A stretch of 14,407 bases of DNA, taken from NCBI GenBank assembly GCA_021806765.1, contig JAJZQR010000123.1, positions 1 through 14,407 of the forward strand. Direction: 5' to 3'. Numbering within the stretch: position 1 is the first letter of the stretch; the number at the start of each line of letters is the position of its first letter. This DNA is from Chloroflexota bacterium (GTDB lineage Bacteria > Chloroflexota > UBA6077). Position numbers and translations under genes: made by a program. Below are positions 1 to 7,123 of this stretch, piece after piece. Below the pieces are notes generated by a model, which saw nothing but the letters and a program-made list of their open reading frames with translations, did no database searches and was not told where the DNA came from.

Positions 1-90
1 TCCTAGTCGAGTCGAAGCGCCGAGAACGCCCACCCGGGCAACCAATCCAAGCGGTGGCAGCGTGACCACGCTTGAGTGGGGCGCTACCAT
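1..90 (-). other. Left edge: possible partial ORF, otherwise no feature seen
   Basis: The minus strand is open from an ATG at 90 to the window edge (about 30 codons, beginning MVAPHSSVV). There is no Shine-Dalgarno sequence before that ATG and no family is recognisable. It could be the start of the next gene of the leftward series, or chance in GC-rich DNA. The 9-mer GCGCTACCA at 81-89 also occurs near the recombinase end (see findings). Confidence 0.15.
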
Positions 91-109
91 CTGCTCAGCC
101 ACGGTCCAC

Positions 110-1036
110 CTACGGGAACTGGTGATACTGCCGGCGATCTAGCCAGTCCCCGGTCCACTTGGAGAAGAGCCTGTAGTAGGGCCCTCCCTCTCCAGAGATG
201 GGACTCTTGAGGGCAGTCTTAGACAGTTCATGCCGGTGACCGTCCAGCAGCTGCGAGCCGGGGATCCGGTCCCCCCAGCCCTTGAAGAAGAACGGCACCC
301 CCGCCGCCTGGCACTGGTCCCTGATGAACCTCACCCAGTCGGGGTGCATCGGCCGGGCACCGGGCCCGGTCTCGCCTCCCACGATCACCCAACGCAAAGG
401 TCCCACCCATCCGCTCTTCGGGTAATGACCCTCCTCGACCTTGAAGGGATGGCAGGTGGCGCCGACTGGGAGTCTCGCCACACTGAAGTCCAAAGGGCCC
501 AGGAGCGGCTCTCCGGAGACGAAGCGGAGAGCCGCTCTCGTGGCCAGCAGTTGGCCGACCCTCCACATCTGATCCGGACCTTCGACAGTTACACCCAGCT
601 GCAGGTTGGGTATTGGCTCGTGGTGTTCCTCGATCTGGCCGTCCTTTGCGCGTATCCAGCCCTCTTCGTACAGCCGGTTCATGTGCTGCCGCATCCTCGC
701 CGGACGCTTGGTGAGGACCATGAAGGTGTGCCGAGGGTAGTGGATGATGATGTCCAGGACGTCGTCGATCCAGTAGTCTTTGACGTCATCGTGGAAGAGA
801 TCGCCCATGGAGTTCACGAACACGCGACGGGGAGTCTTCCAGCTGACGGGGAGATACAGCTTGTCCCCATTGTGGAAGGTCACCTTGAACGGATCGTCCT
901 GACGGTAGCCTGCCCTGCCGGCAAGCCGTTTGGCCATCCGCTCGGCATAGCAGTGGTCGCAGCCCGGGCTAATCTTGCTGCAGCCTGTGATCGGGTTCCA
1001 AACGACGTCCGCCCAGTCGATCAGTGTGGTTGCCAT
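110..1036 (-). CDS. DUF5131 family (phage Gp37/Gp68, three-Cys motif) protein
   Basis: A 308-residue protein. Near its N-terminus it reads NPITGCSKISPGCDHCYAER (residues 14-33), the three-cysteine signature C19, C26, C29 of the DUF5131/Gp37-Gp68 family (PF07505), which is common in phages and mobile elements and often compared with radical-SAM type Fe-S proteins. Further family-like blocks are FVNSMGDLFHDDV (about 73-85), TFMVLTKRPARM (about 104-115), LGVTVEGPDQ, RFVSGEPLLGP and VIVGGETGPGARPMHPDWVR. The length is usual for the family. The biochemical role is unknown; a metal-cofactor enzyme acting on nucleic acid or nucleotides is inference. The ATG at 1036 directly follows the TAG of the upstream gene (1039-1037), with GGAG/GAGG before it, so it is translationally coupled and is the last visible gene of the leftward series. 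The family is often adjacent to a TcmP partner, which is not seen here. Confidence 0.9.
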   Translation of the reverse strand: MATTLIDWADVVWNPITGCSKISPGCDHCYAERMAKRLAGRAGYRQDDPFKVTFHNGDKLYLPVSWKTPRRVFVNSMGDLFHDDVKDYWIDDVLDIIIHYPRHTFMVLTKRPARMRQHMNRLYEEGWIRAKDGQIEEHHEPIPNLQLGVTVEGPDQMWRVGQLLATRAALRFVSGEPLLGPLDFSVARLPVGATCHPFKVEEGHYPKSGWVGPLRWVIVGGETGPGARPMHPDWVRFIRDQCQAAGVPFFFKGWGDRIPGSQLLDGHRHELSKTALKSPISGEGGPYYRLFSKWTGDWLDRRQYHQFP

Positions 1037-1432
1037 CTACCTCACTCCTATCAACTGCGGCTGCACCGGCCGCGGCGATCGCGACTCCACCAGCTCCACC
1101 CAGGAGTCCCCGGCCAGGGCGATCAGCTGCTCCAGGGCCTCGAAGTAGGGACCGTTGGCCAGCTCCGCCTGTCGGGCCTCAAGGCGATCGCGATGGATCG
1201 GATCCGCGGCCGCGGCCTCCATCAGCTGCAGGACCTCCCGGAACAGCCGGTCCACCTCAGCCTCCGCCTTTAGCAGCTCCACCAGCTCCACCTTGTAGGT
1301 GGCTATGGAGGCCTTCAGCTCCGCGGTCATCACCCCCTTGGGAGCGGTGCACTTCAGGGTGCCGGCATCGGCCTCGACGTCCATCCCCAGCCGGCGCAGC
1401 TGCACCAGCAGCAGGCCCCCCACCAGGCTCAT
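1037..1432 (-). CDS. TubC N-terminal docking domain-like small protein
   Basis: A 131-residue protein. Residues about 5-55 follow the TubC N-terminal docking domain pattern: a leucine-rich first helix, LRRLGMDVEADAGTLKCTAPKG, then MTAELKASIATYKVELVELL. That domain is known from NRPS/PKS enzymes, where it holds successive subunits together, and the same fold appears in small stand-alone proteins of mobile elements. The rest is helical and acidic, without a recognised domain or any catalytic motif. The start ATG at 1432 overlaps the TGA of the large replication protein gene as ATGA, so synthesis is coupled to that protein. The inference is an adaptor that docks to the replication protein or another element protein; nothing suggests natural-product synthesis here. 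The family call rests on pattern recognition over about 50 residues. Confidence 0.65.
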   Translation of the reverse strand: MSLVGGLLLVQLRRLGMDVEADAGTLKCTAPKGVMTAELKASIATYKVELVELLKAEAEVDRLFREVLQLMEAAAADPIHRDRLEARQAELANGPYFEALEQLIALAGDSWVELVESRSPRPVQPQLIGVR

Positions 1433-4401
1433 AGCTCTATCACCTCCACGCCGCCGGAATCGGGATTCTGGCCGATGCTGGGAAATGCTAGGTTTTCAAT
1501 GCTGGGTTTTGATGGGTCAAATGCAGGGTTCTCCTCAGAACGGGAAGAGACAGCACCCCGTTCTGAGGAAAAGTTGACAGGGGTATTCAAACTAGATCCA
1601 GCATTTCCAGCATTCCCAACATTGCACTTATGAGAGCTCATGCTATCCTCCACTATGGTTATCCCTGCTTCATCACCCTTGCATTCCTTCCCGTTCTCTC
1701 GGTTCTCAGAACCCGGCATTTGGCCCAGCATCGGTATTGAAGAATCCTGCATTTTTCCAGCAGTCTCGGCCTGCCTCCAGGGCGGCGGAGTCGTGTCTGT
1801 GGAAATGCTGGAAATGCTGGGCGATTCAGACATACCTAGGCTGGAAAGGTGAATATGGAGCACACGTCTTTGCTGCCCGGCGTGTTTCCGACGAACGGTA
1901 AGGGTCCCCGTGGCTTCGTCGACGCTGGCTAGGAACTTCTGCTCCTTCAATCTCTTCCGCAGCGTCTGGGAGGAGATCAGCAGCGGCTCCCCGGTCCGCG
2001 CCCCCAGCTGCTGAGCGGCGCCGTAGGCCGCCTCCGGATCCAGGTAGACGTTGTCCGCGTCGATCCAGCCAACCCGCGGCCCCTGGGGGTGCCACTCGTC
2101 CACCGAGTAGCCGGCCAGCGTCGAGGTGTGCCGCCTCCAGCCCCAGGCGTCGGGATCCACGGGGGCGTTGCCCTCCTCGTCGCTCAGGTGAGCCTGCCCA
2201 GAGGACAGGGCCGCCCCCAGCAGCGTCAGGAAGCGCCTCGCCGGCTCCGTGGCCGCCTGGTGTTTGGCCTGCTTCGCCGCCGGCTCCATCAGCGATGCCC
2301 ACCAGGTGGCCCAGTACTCCTCGCACTGCTCCACCGTGAAGGCGCCGGCCTGGTGGGCGAACTCCAGAAACGACGCCAGACCGATCGCCAGGTTGGCCAC
2401 GATCTCCGGGACGCGGCGGTGCAGGTTGCTGGTGTAGGCCGCCGATCGGAAGTCCCGTATCCTCGCCGGCAGGCCCGATCGCACCTGGTCGTACCGGGGA
2501 GCCAGCCAGCGGATGAAGCCGGCCAGGGTCCTGGCGTAGACCCCATCAGCCGCGCTGCGCTGGCAGATGCCGACCCGGGCCCAATCAATGTCGCTCGGAT
2601 CCACCTCCAGGATGAGCAGTCGAGCTCGAAGAGATTGGCCTCGAGGAGAGTCCTCCCCGGTGCTCAGGACCAGTCCCCGCGGGGGTTTCCCCTGACGAAG
2701 GGTGGCGTCCGCCGTCATCCGCTGTCTGCCGGCCTGGTTGCCCTGGCCCCGAAAGAGTCGCTCCGCATCCCTGTTGAGCTTGGCGACGTCGGCAGCCGAT
2801 CCGGTGGGCACGAAATCATCCACAGTCAAGACCGCGTCCTTGGCCAGGAAGGCCAGCAGCTCCAGGGCGTTGCCGGTGGAGGACCATCCGGCCGGGAGGT
2901 GGCGGCCGTCCATGCTGGTACCGAAGTGCTGCTGCACGAAGGCGGCTAACACCGACTTGCCGGCGCCGGTGGGGCCGGCGATGTACAGGCTGTGGTCGAC
3001 GCCCCCGATCACGGCTCTGTATGGAGCCGCGAGGAGAGGCACGGTGATAGCCGGTGGGGCAACCTCCAGGATCTCCAGGCTGGTCCGGACGCAGCGGATG
3101 AGATCCTCGCCCTCCGGAGGCGGGGGGAGCAGATAGCCGGACAGGGCGTCGGTGATGGCCACGTCGATCCCCTCCACGGCCCCCTCCGCCCCTATCGCCC
3201 CGCCGGCGTGCAGGTAAAACCACTTGTCGGCGATCTTCCGCCAACCGAGATGGGTGAAACGGACGGTCTCAGTAATCTCCCCGGAGAGCAGCTGCACGGC
3301 TGCCCTGGCGTGATCCCGGGTTCCGTTGCCCGGGTAGACGATAGCCGAGGCCCCCAGCTGCTCGGTCACCCAGTTCATCGTCGTGTACTTCTCCGCAGGG
3401 ATCCGGAAGCTCTTGGCCCGATCCTTCAGGTAGGTAGCTAGCTCGAAGACTCGCCTCTCGTCGATGCCATCGTCTTCGATCACCTCCGCCGAGATCTTCG
3501 CCGCGAAGTTAGTTAATCGGACGATCTCCGGGTTGCCCAAGCCCTGTTTGTCCGGTTTCAGCCACTCGATACCCTCGGGAGAGACCCGATACGGGCACCC
3601 CCTGGTCCCCTCCTGGGGCTTGGTTCGCTCGATCCACTCGGGGAAGGGCATCAGGAGATCATGGAGATCGTCGACGTCGTGGCCGGCAGCCAGGTAATCG
3701 TCCACGCCGGTTTTACTGCTCTCGGGGAGATCGGCCTTCTCCCAGTCGATGACCGAGACATCCGCCCCCCGCTGCGTCATCCAGCTTGCCAGCGCGACCA
3801 TCGCCAGGCGGACGGCCGACTTGTGCTGTACGTCGGAGTCGTAGGCGATCACCACCGACCGCCCCTTCCAGGGGATCCCGAAGAGGTCAGGAATCGCCGA
3901 GGGGCTACGCCACCCGTCCACGCCGGGGGTGTTCACCGCGATGATGTCGCGAGAGGCCAAGGCATCGGCCTTCTTCGCACCCTCGGTAAACCACAGGGTC
4001 CTGTTAGGATCCCACAGCCCCGCCAGGCAGCGGAGGGGGACGTCGAGCCGCAGCCCCCAACCCGCCGGCTGCTCGTACTTGATGGCCTTGAGCTCCCGCG
4101 TGATCCTGGGCCGGTCGTACCGGAGGACGTGGTAGACGAGGGCGCCCGCCACGTCGTAGTGCGGGATCATCAACGAGGGAAAGGCGTCAGGGATCTTCTG
4201 ATAGCTCTTGAACCCGAGCCCGTCGAGATCCTGCCACTTCTCCGCGGACCAGTACCCCCGCTCGGCGATCACGTCGGGGTGGATCCCGCTCCCCTCCTCC
4301 AGGACCAGGCGGTGGTGGGGAAGCAAAACTCGCTGCGGCGAGCCGTCGGGAGTGGTTGAGACTGTCTCTGATGTGTTCGTTGGACTCTGCATTGAGGGCA
4401 C
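1429..4401 (-). CDS. Large replication protein: TOPRIM-like DUF3854-type domain plus P-loop helicase-like ATPase
   Basis: A 990-residue protein. Residues about 25-255 look like the DUF3854-type N-terminal region of mobile-element primase-helicases, with a TOPRIM-like pattern: LWFTEGAKKADALAS (136-150, E140) and VVIAYDSDV (183-191, D188 and D190). After a linker comes an ATPase with Walker A GPTGAGKS (476-483) and Walker B AVLTVDDF (523-530), then LSTGEDSPRGQSLRARLLIL (579-598), as in DUF927-like helicases. Residues about 735-855 may be a DNA-binding region. From about 856 on, the tail is low-complexity and disordered (SISSIST, NVGNAGNAG, LAFPSIG), and the DNA encoding it is an iteron-like array. 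The GTG start at 4401 is preferred because GGAG lies 6 bases upstream; ATG at 4392 is the alternative. The 3' end overlaps the TubC-like gene by 4 bases. The role is DNA unwinding and perhaps priming for element replication. No separate polymerase/primase (AEP) motif was recognised. Confidence 0.85.
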   Translation of the reverse strand: MPSMQSPTNTSETVSTTPDGSPQRVLLPHHRLVLEEGSGIHPDVIAERGYWSAEKWQDLDGLGFKSYQKIPDAFPSLMIPHYDVAGALVYHVLRYDRPRITRELKAIKYEQPAGWGLRLDVPLRCLAGLWDPNRTLWFTEGAKKADALASRDIIAVNTPGVDGWRSPSAIPDLFGIPWKGRSVVIAYDSDVQHKSAVRLAMVALASWMTQRGADVSVIDWEKADLPESSKTGVDDYLAAGHDVDDLHDLLMPFPEWIERTKPQEGTRGCPYRVSPEGIEWLKPDKQGLGNPEIVRLTNFAAKISAEVIEDDGIDERRVFELATYLKDRAKSFRIPAEKYTTMNWVTEQLGASAIVYPGNGTRDHARAAVQLLSGEITETVRFTHLGWRKIADKWFYLHAGGAIGAEGAVEGIDVAITDALSGYLLPPPPEGEDLIRCVRTSLEILEVAPPAITVPLLAAPYRAVIGGVDHSLYIAGPTGAGKSVLAAFVQQHFGTSMDGRHLPAGWSSTGNALELLAFLAKDAVLTVDDFVPTGSAADVAKLNRDAERLFRGQGNQAGRQRMTADATLRQGKPPRGLVLSTGEDSPRGQSLRARLLILEVDPSDIDWARVGICQRSAADGVYARTLAGFIRWLAPRYDQVRSGLPARIRDFRSAAYTSNLHRRVPEIVANLAIGLASFLEFAHQAGAFTVEQCEEYWATWWASLMEPAAKQAKHQAATEPARRFLTLLGAALSSGQAHLSDEEGNAPVDPDAWGWRRHTSTLAGYSVDEWHPQGPRVGWIDADNVYLDPEAAYGAAQQLGARTGEPLLISSQTLRKRLKEQKFLASVDEATGTLTVRRKHAGQQRRVLHIHLSSLGMSESPSISSISTDTTPPPWRQAETAGKMQDSSIPMLGQMPGSENRENGKECKGDEAGITIVEDSMSSHKCNVGNAGNAGSSLNTPVNFSSERGAVSSRSEENPAFDPSKPSIENLAFPSIGQNPDSGGVEVIEL
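1474..1821. repeat. Iteron-like array of AAATGCTGG repeats inside the replication gene (candidate origin)
   Basis: About 12 copies of a 9-11 bp motif close to GAAATGCTGGG. Plus orientation: 1474-1482, 1482-1492, 1497-1506, 1518-1528, 1801-1811, 1810-1821. Minus orientation: 1598-1607, 1607-1616, 1617-1625 (degenerate), 1712-1721, 1724-1733, 1747-1755. Two pairs are tandem with a 9-bp period. The copies encode different peptides (SIS, NAG, NPAF, PSIEN, MLGQMPG) because orientation and phase vary, which suggests selection on DNA and not on protein. The stretch is also visibly richer in A/T than the flanks. By analogy with lambda O, whose gene contains the origin iterons, I infer a replication origin. 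Confidence 0.6.
1532..1569. repeat. Perfect 13-bp inverted repeat within the iteron array
   Basis: Arms TCCTCAGAACGGG (1532-1544) and CCCGTTCTGAGGA (1557-1569) match perfectly with a 12-base spacer. The octamer CTCAGAAC recurs at 1705-1712, inside a smaller dyad GGTTCT-C-AGAACC (1701-1713). It could be a cruciform or protein site of a replication origin, or an mRNA hairpin. There is no T-tract on either strand, so it is not a typical terminator. Confidence 0.55.
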
Positions 4402-4452
4402 ACCCCGCTCCAGATTTGATCAACCACCTTGATGCAGGGGACAAAAAAAGGG

Positions 4453-4848
4453 CTAGTTGGGCGTGTCCATGCTCCAGCCGACTGTAGCCTGCCGGGTCTG
4501 CAGTTCGGCGGCGTCGATGGCCGACCAGGAGAGGATCTCCCGGGCGGTGTAGGGCCGCCGGCAACCGTGGACATCGGCGAGCTGCGCTACGGTCCGGTCC
4601 AGCTGGTGAGTGAGCACCACGTAGGCCGGGAGGATCCCGAGCTGAGGCTGCACCCAGCGCTGCTGCAGGATCCGCCGGCGCCACACATCGGAGCGGGCCG
4701 GAGCCACCAGGCCCCCCACTGCCTGAGGCTTCATCGAGTCCACGGGCGGATCCTGGCGACGCCGGCGGAGCCGCTGTAGCTCCGCCATAATCCGGTCGGT
4801 CAGGATCCCCAGGGCCACAGAGACAGGTGCGATGATCAACTCAACCAC
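4453..4848 (-). CDS. Unrecognised protein with hydrophobic N-terminus
   Basis: A 131-residue protein starting at GTG 4848, supported by GGAGGAGG seven bases upstream. Residues about 1-17 (VELIIAPVSVALGILTD) are hydrophobic and could be a membrane anchor or a buried helix; the RLRRRR stretch at about 26-31 then looks like a cytoplasm-side charge cluster. The middle and C-terminal part contains VWRRRILQQRW, LPAYVVLTHQLDRTVAQLADVHG and TAREILSWSAIDAAELQTRQ, which suggest a folded helical domain, but I know no family for it. It lies 16 bases after the 41-residue membrane protein gene and 51 bases before the replication protein gene, all on the same strand, so it probably belongs to the same transcript. 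Function is unknown. Confidence 0.65.
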   Translation of the reverse strand: MVELIIAPVSVALGILTDRIMAELQRLRRRRQDPPVDSMKPQAVGGLVAPARSDVWRRRILQQRWVQPQLGILPAYVVLTHQLDRTVAQLADVHGCRRPYTAREILSWSAIDAAELQTRQATVGWSMDTPN

Positions 4849-4864
4849 GATCTACCTCCTCCCC

Positions 4865-4990
4865 TCATTCCAGCCCCAGCAGCTGGGCGATCTCGCCCGC
4901 CGCCGGGGCCATTACTCCGATCACCAGCGCGGCCCACGCCGCGGTTGCGGCCACCACCAGGAGCATCAGCCGGCCGCGTCTGCTGCTCAC
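4865..4990 (-). CDS. Small single-span membrane protein (41 residues)
   Basis: A 41-residue reading frame starting with GTG at 4990. The sequence is a short basic leader (SSRRGRL), one hydrophobic helix (MLLVVAATAAWAALVIGVM, about residues 9-27), then APAAGEIAQLLGLE. The basic leader predicts an N-in orientation. The start overlaps the TAG of the upstream gene by one base (TAGTG), and AGAGG lies 8 bases before it, both normal signs of a coupled operon gene. The stop TGA is at 4867-4865, 16 bases before the next GTG start. It could be a holin-like or regulatory membrane peptide; nothing in the sequence decides this. A similarly built peptide lies at 13991-14104. Confidence 0.6.
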   Translation of the reverse strand: MSSRRGRLMLLVVAATAAWAALVIGVMAPAAGEIAQLLGLE

Positions 4991-5304
4991 TACATCCACC
5001 TCTGGGGGTTCTGCACGGCCACGGAGCAGTCCTCCGCCAGCAGGGGCACCCCCTGGCGCTCGATGTCCCGCTCCACCTCTCGCTCCGTCAGGCCGAAGCG
5101 TGTGGCCAGGTGCCCTACCAGCCGCTCCCGCTGCTCCGGAGTGACCAGGTCGAGATCCAGGTCGTAGACCATCGTGAAGCCCTTCCCAGGGACGCTGGCC
5201 GGATAGGGATGGGGGGCCCTGACCGGCAGCGTGGTGGTGCCGAACACCGCTTCCCAATCCTTTGCCCTCTCGCCGTGGACGGTCACCATGAAGTCGCTAG
5301 CCAT
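4990..5304 (-). CDS. Unrecognised 104-residue element protein
   Basis: Starts at ATG 5304 (MASDFMVTVHGERAKDW), overlapping the 3' end of the ParB-family gene by 8 bases. A GGAGG six bases upstream lies inside the perfect palindrome GGAGGCCTCC, so the site could be occluded unless ribosomes arrive from upstream. The reading frame extends further upstream, but that part overlaps the ParB gene and lacks protein-like character. Visible blocks are PVRAPHPYPASVPGKG, VYDLDLDLVTPEQRERLVGH and FGLTEREVERDIERQGVPLL, the last a helical, acidic segment. No catalytic motif is evident and I cannot name a family. Position next to parB suggests a role in partition or replication, but that is context only. 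Confidence 0.7.
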   Translation of the reverse strand: MASDFMVTVHGERAKDWEAVFGTTTLPVRAPHPYPASVPGKGFTMVYDLDLDLVTPEQRERLVGHLATRFGLTEREVERDIERQGVPLLAEDCSVAVQNPQRWM

Positions 5305-7123
5305 TGGAGGCCTCCGCGCTGTCCTCGATCGGCTCACCCGCGTAGACGTGGCCACACTGGATCTTGCCGGCCTGTTCAGGAGCGAGAGGTTGAGGCTCGC
5401 CGGCGCCCTCGAGGAGTAGCAGGACGTTTCCCCAATGGTACTCACAGCAAAAGGCGGTTCCCTTGGCGTGGGGGATGGCGTACCTGGCGGACAGCCCGCA
5501 GACGTTCCGCTCAGGCTCCTCCAGGATAGTGTCGGCCCAGGCCCTGGGTGCCGGTAGGTCGGCCTCCACCACAGCTGCTAGGGCCCCGGGTTGCACGGTT
5601 GATTGCGGCTCCCCCTGCAGATACCAATCGGCCGTCGAGCTGTCGTCAGTTCGCCGCTCCTGGTACCGCTCGATCAGCTCCATCCGGCAAACGGCCTCTA
5701 CGAGCAGCTTGGCGGTAACCAAAGGACCGACAGCCTCCAGCACCTCGCAGCGATAAGCCTTCGCCGCGTAGCCGCCGTCCAGCTTGCCCCACAGCCCAGT
5801 CCTGCCCTGGCGCTTGCAGGCCTGGTGGATATAGCTGCGTAGCCGCCATTCGTTGCCGATCGCCCCCTGGCCAATCACCGCCATCTCGCGGGGGCCGATC
5901 GCCACCAAGGCGTCGATTTTTCGCTCGAGGTCGGCGAGCAAGGTCTTCACGAGTTCCCGCCCGGCCTTGTTCTCAGCCCTGGTCGTCGCCGCCTTCAGCT
6001 TCTGCCAGCAGGCGAGATCGCTGCAGATCATGACGCTCTTGTCGCCGTTGTCGATCGCCTCACCGGCCTTAGGGCAATCGTCCTGGCAGCCGGATGGTCG
6101 GTCCGCGGAGTCCAGCCGGTGGTAGCTGTCCCAGGGAAGGTTCTGCAGCTTCGGCTTGTCGGGGCCGCGTTCGGCCGCGGCCTGTTTCAGCTTCAGGAGG
6201 TCCGCCTGCTTGGCCGCCGCGTAGGCCTTTTCCTTCTCGTCGAAGCAGTCGGGCTTCAGGCAATACCCCCACTGGTGCTCCCCGGCCGATCGGAAGGCGT
6301 TGTGGGGGCAGGCCCCTTGGCATCGCTCACGGGCGTTGAAGCTGGCCCTACCGAGCCACCTGACAACGCCGATACTGGCCAACTCGCTGCCGGGGCTGCC
6401 GTAGGTCCCCCACGGCTTCTCCAGCTGATGCGAGGTGTACTTGTTCTGGACTGCGAGCTCCGCTAGCTTGCTGGCCACCTCCGGGAAGTCGTCGAACTTC
6501 GCCAGGGCCACCCCGTGGGCGGCCTCAAGGCCCCCATCGTCCTTGCCCTTCCGTATGAGCAGCCGCACGTCCGGAGGGAGCTTCAGCAGTCGCATGGCGT
6601 TGGAGACGGCTCCCTGGCTCTTGTGGACCTTCTCGCCGATCTCCTTCTGAGTGACGCCCATCTCAGCCAGGCGCTTGTATCCCTCGGCCTGCTCGATCGG
6701 GTCCAGGTCCGCGCGCTGCAGGTTCTCCACCAGCATCAGCTGCAGCATCTGGCCATCGTCGGCGACGTCGTAGCGGATCACCGCCGGCACTGTGGCCAGC
6801 CCCGCCAGCTTCGCCGCACGCCACCTGCGCTCGCCGGCGATCAGCTCGTACTTGTAGTCGTAGGCGGGCCGGCCGTTCCGGATCTCGATGATGGGGGTTT
6901 CCTTGCCCAGCGCTCCGGCCGGCGTAATCGGACGGACCACCAGGGGCTCCAGGATGCCGTGCGTACGCTCGGACTCCGCCAGCTCCTGCAGTCCTTGTTG
7001 GGCGATGTGCTTCCGCGGGTTGAGGTTCGAGGCCGCTATGATGTCCACGGGGATCTCCGCTAAGCGGCCCGTGGTATTTCGCGCGGAATGTTCCTGCTCT
7101 GTGGCGATCTCCGTGGCGCTCAT
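5297..7123 (-). CDS. ParB/RepB/Spo0J-family protein with two C-terminal Cys4 clusters
   Basis: A 608-residue protein, about twice the usual ParB length. The N-terminal ParB/sulfiredoxin-like nuclease or CTPase fold shows NLNPRKH (33-39), ELIAGERRWRAAKLAGL (93-109) and VENLQRADLDPIEQAEGY (132-149), that is the GERR and ENxQR signatures. A helix-turn-helix follows (GVTQKEIGEKVHKSQGAVSN, 156-175). The remaining 400 residues are not typical. There are two cysteine clusters, C268/C272/C288/C293 and C346/C350/C367/C372, each spaced CxxxC...C(x4)C, and further Cys pairs near 542-560. The ParB part is expected to bind CTP and specific DNA; the added part may bind zinc. The ATG at 7123 has AGGAGG seven bases upstream and overlaps the preceding TGA as ATGA. 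No parA is visible, so a role in transcription or replication control, or DNA processing, is as likely as partition. Confidence 0.85.
   Translation of the reverse strand: MSATEIATEQEHSARNTTGRLAEIPVDIIAASNLNPRKHIAQQGLQELAESERTHGILEPLVVRPITPAGALGKETPIIEIRNGRPAYDYKYELIAGERRWRAAKLAGLATVPAVIRYDVADDGQMLQLMLVENLQRADLDPIEQAEGYKRLAEMGVTQKEIGEKVHKSQGAVSNAMRLLKLPPDVRLLIRKGKDDGGLEAAHGVALAKFDDFPEVASKLAELAVQNKYTSHQLEKPWGTYGSPGSELASIGVVRWLGRASFNARERCQGACPHNAFRSAGEHQWGYCLKPDCFDEKEKAYAAAKQADLLKLKQAAAERGPDKPKLQNLPWDSYHRLDSADRPSGCQDDCPKAGEAIDNGDKSVMICSDLACWQKLKAATTRAENKAGRELVKTLLADLERKIDALVAIGPREMAVIGQGAIGNEWRLRSYIHQACKRQGRTGLWGKLDGGYAAKAYRCEVLEAVGPLVTAKLLVEAVCRMELIERYQERRTDDSSTADWYLQGEPQSTVQPGALAAVVEADLPAPRAWADTILEEPERNVCGLSARYAIPHAKGTAFCCEYHWGNVLLLLEGAGEPQPLAPEQAGKIQCGHVYAGEPIEDSAEASNG

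Noticed and set aside
60..110. tRNA-like string on the minus strand near the left edge (GGCTGAGCAGATGGTAGCGC)
   Set aside because: It looks like a D-arm, but no anticodon arm, T-loop (GGTTCRA) or acceptor stem can be built around it.
230..1273. Long plus-strand open frame of 347 codons opposite the DUF5131 gene
   Set aside because: It lies antisense to a gene with clear family motifs, is rich in Pro/Arg/His/Leu without domain pattern, and has no matching SD. It is a GC-rich shadow frame.
2089..4359. Several plus-strand frames opposite the replication gene
   Set aside because: The minus-strand gene has Walker A/B and TOPRIM-like motifs throughout; the plus frames overlap each other and have shadow-type composition.
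4187..4684. Minus-strand frame of 165 codons between the unknown gene and the replication gene
   Set aside because: It overlaps the start of the replication gene and the 3' part of the 4453-4848 gene in another frame, and is Pro/Ala/Arg-rich with no SD.
4991..5257. N-terminal extension of the 41-residue membrane peptide to 130 residues
   Set aside because: The upstream part overlaps the 104-residue gene and is Gly/Pro/Arg shadow sequence; GTG 4990 has its own SD and stop-start coupling.
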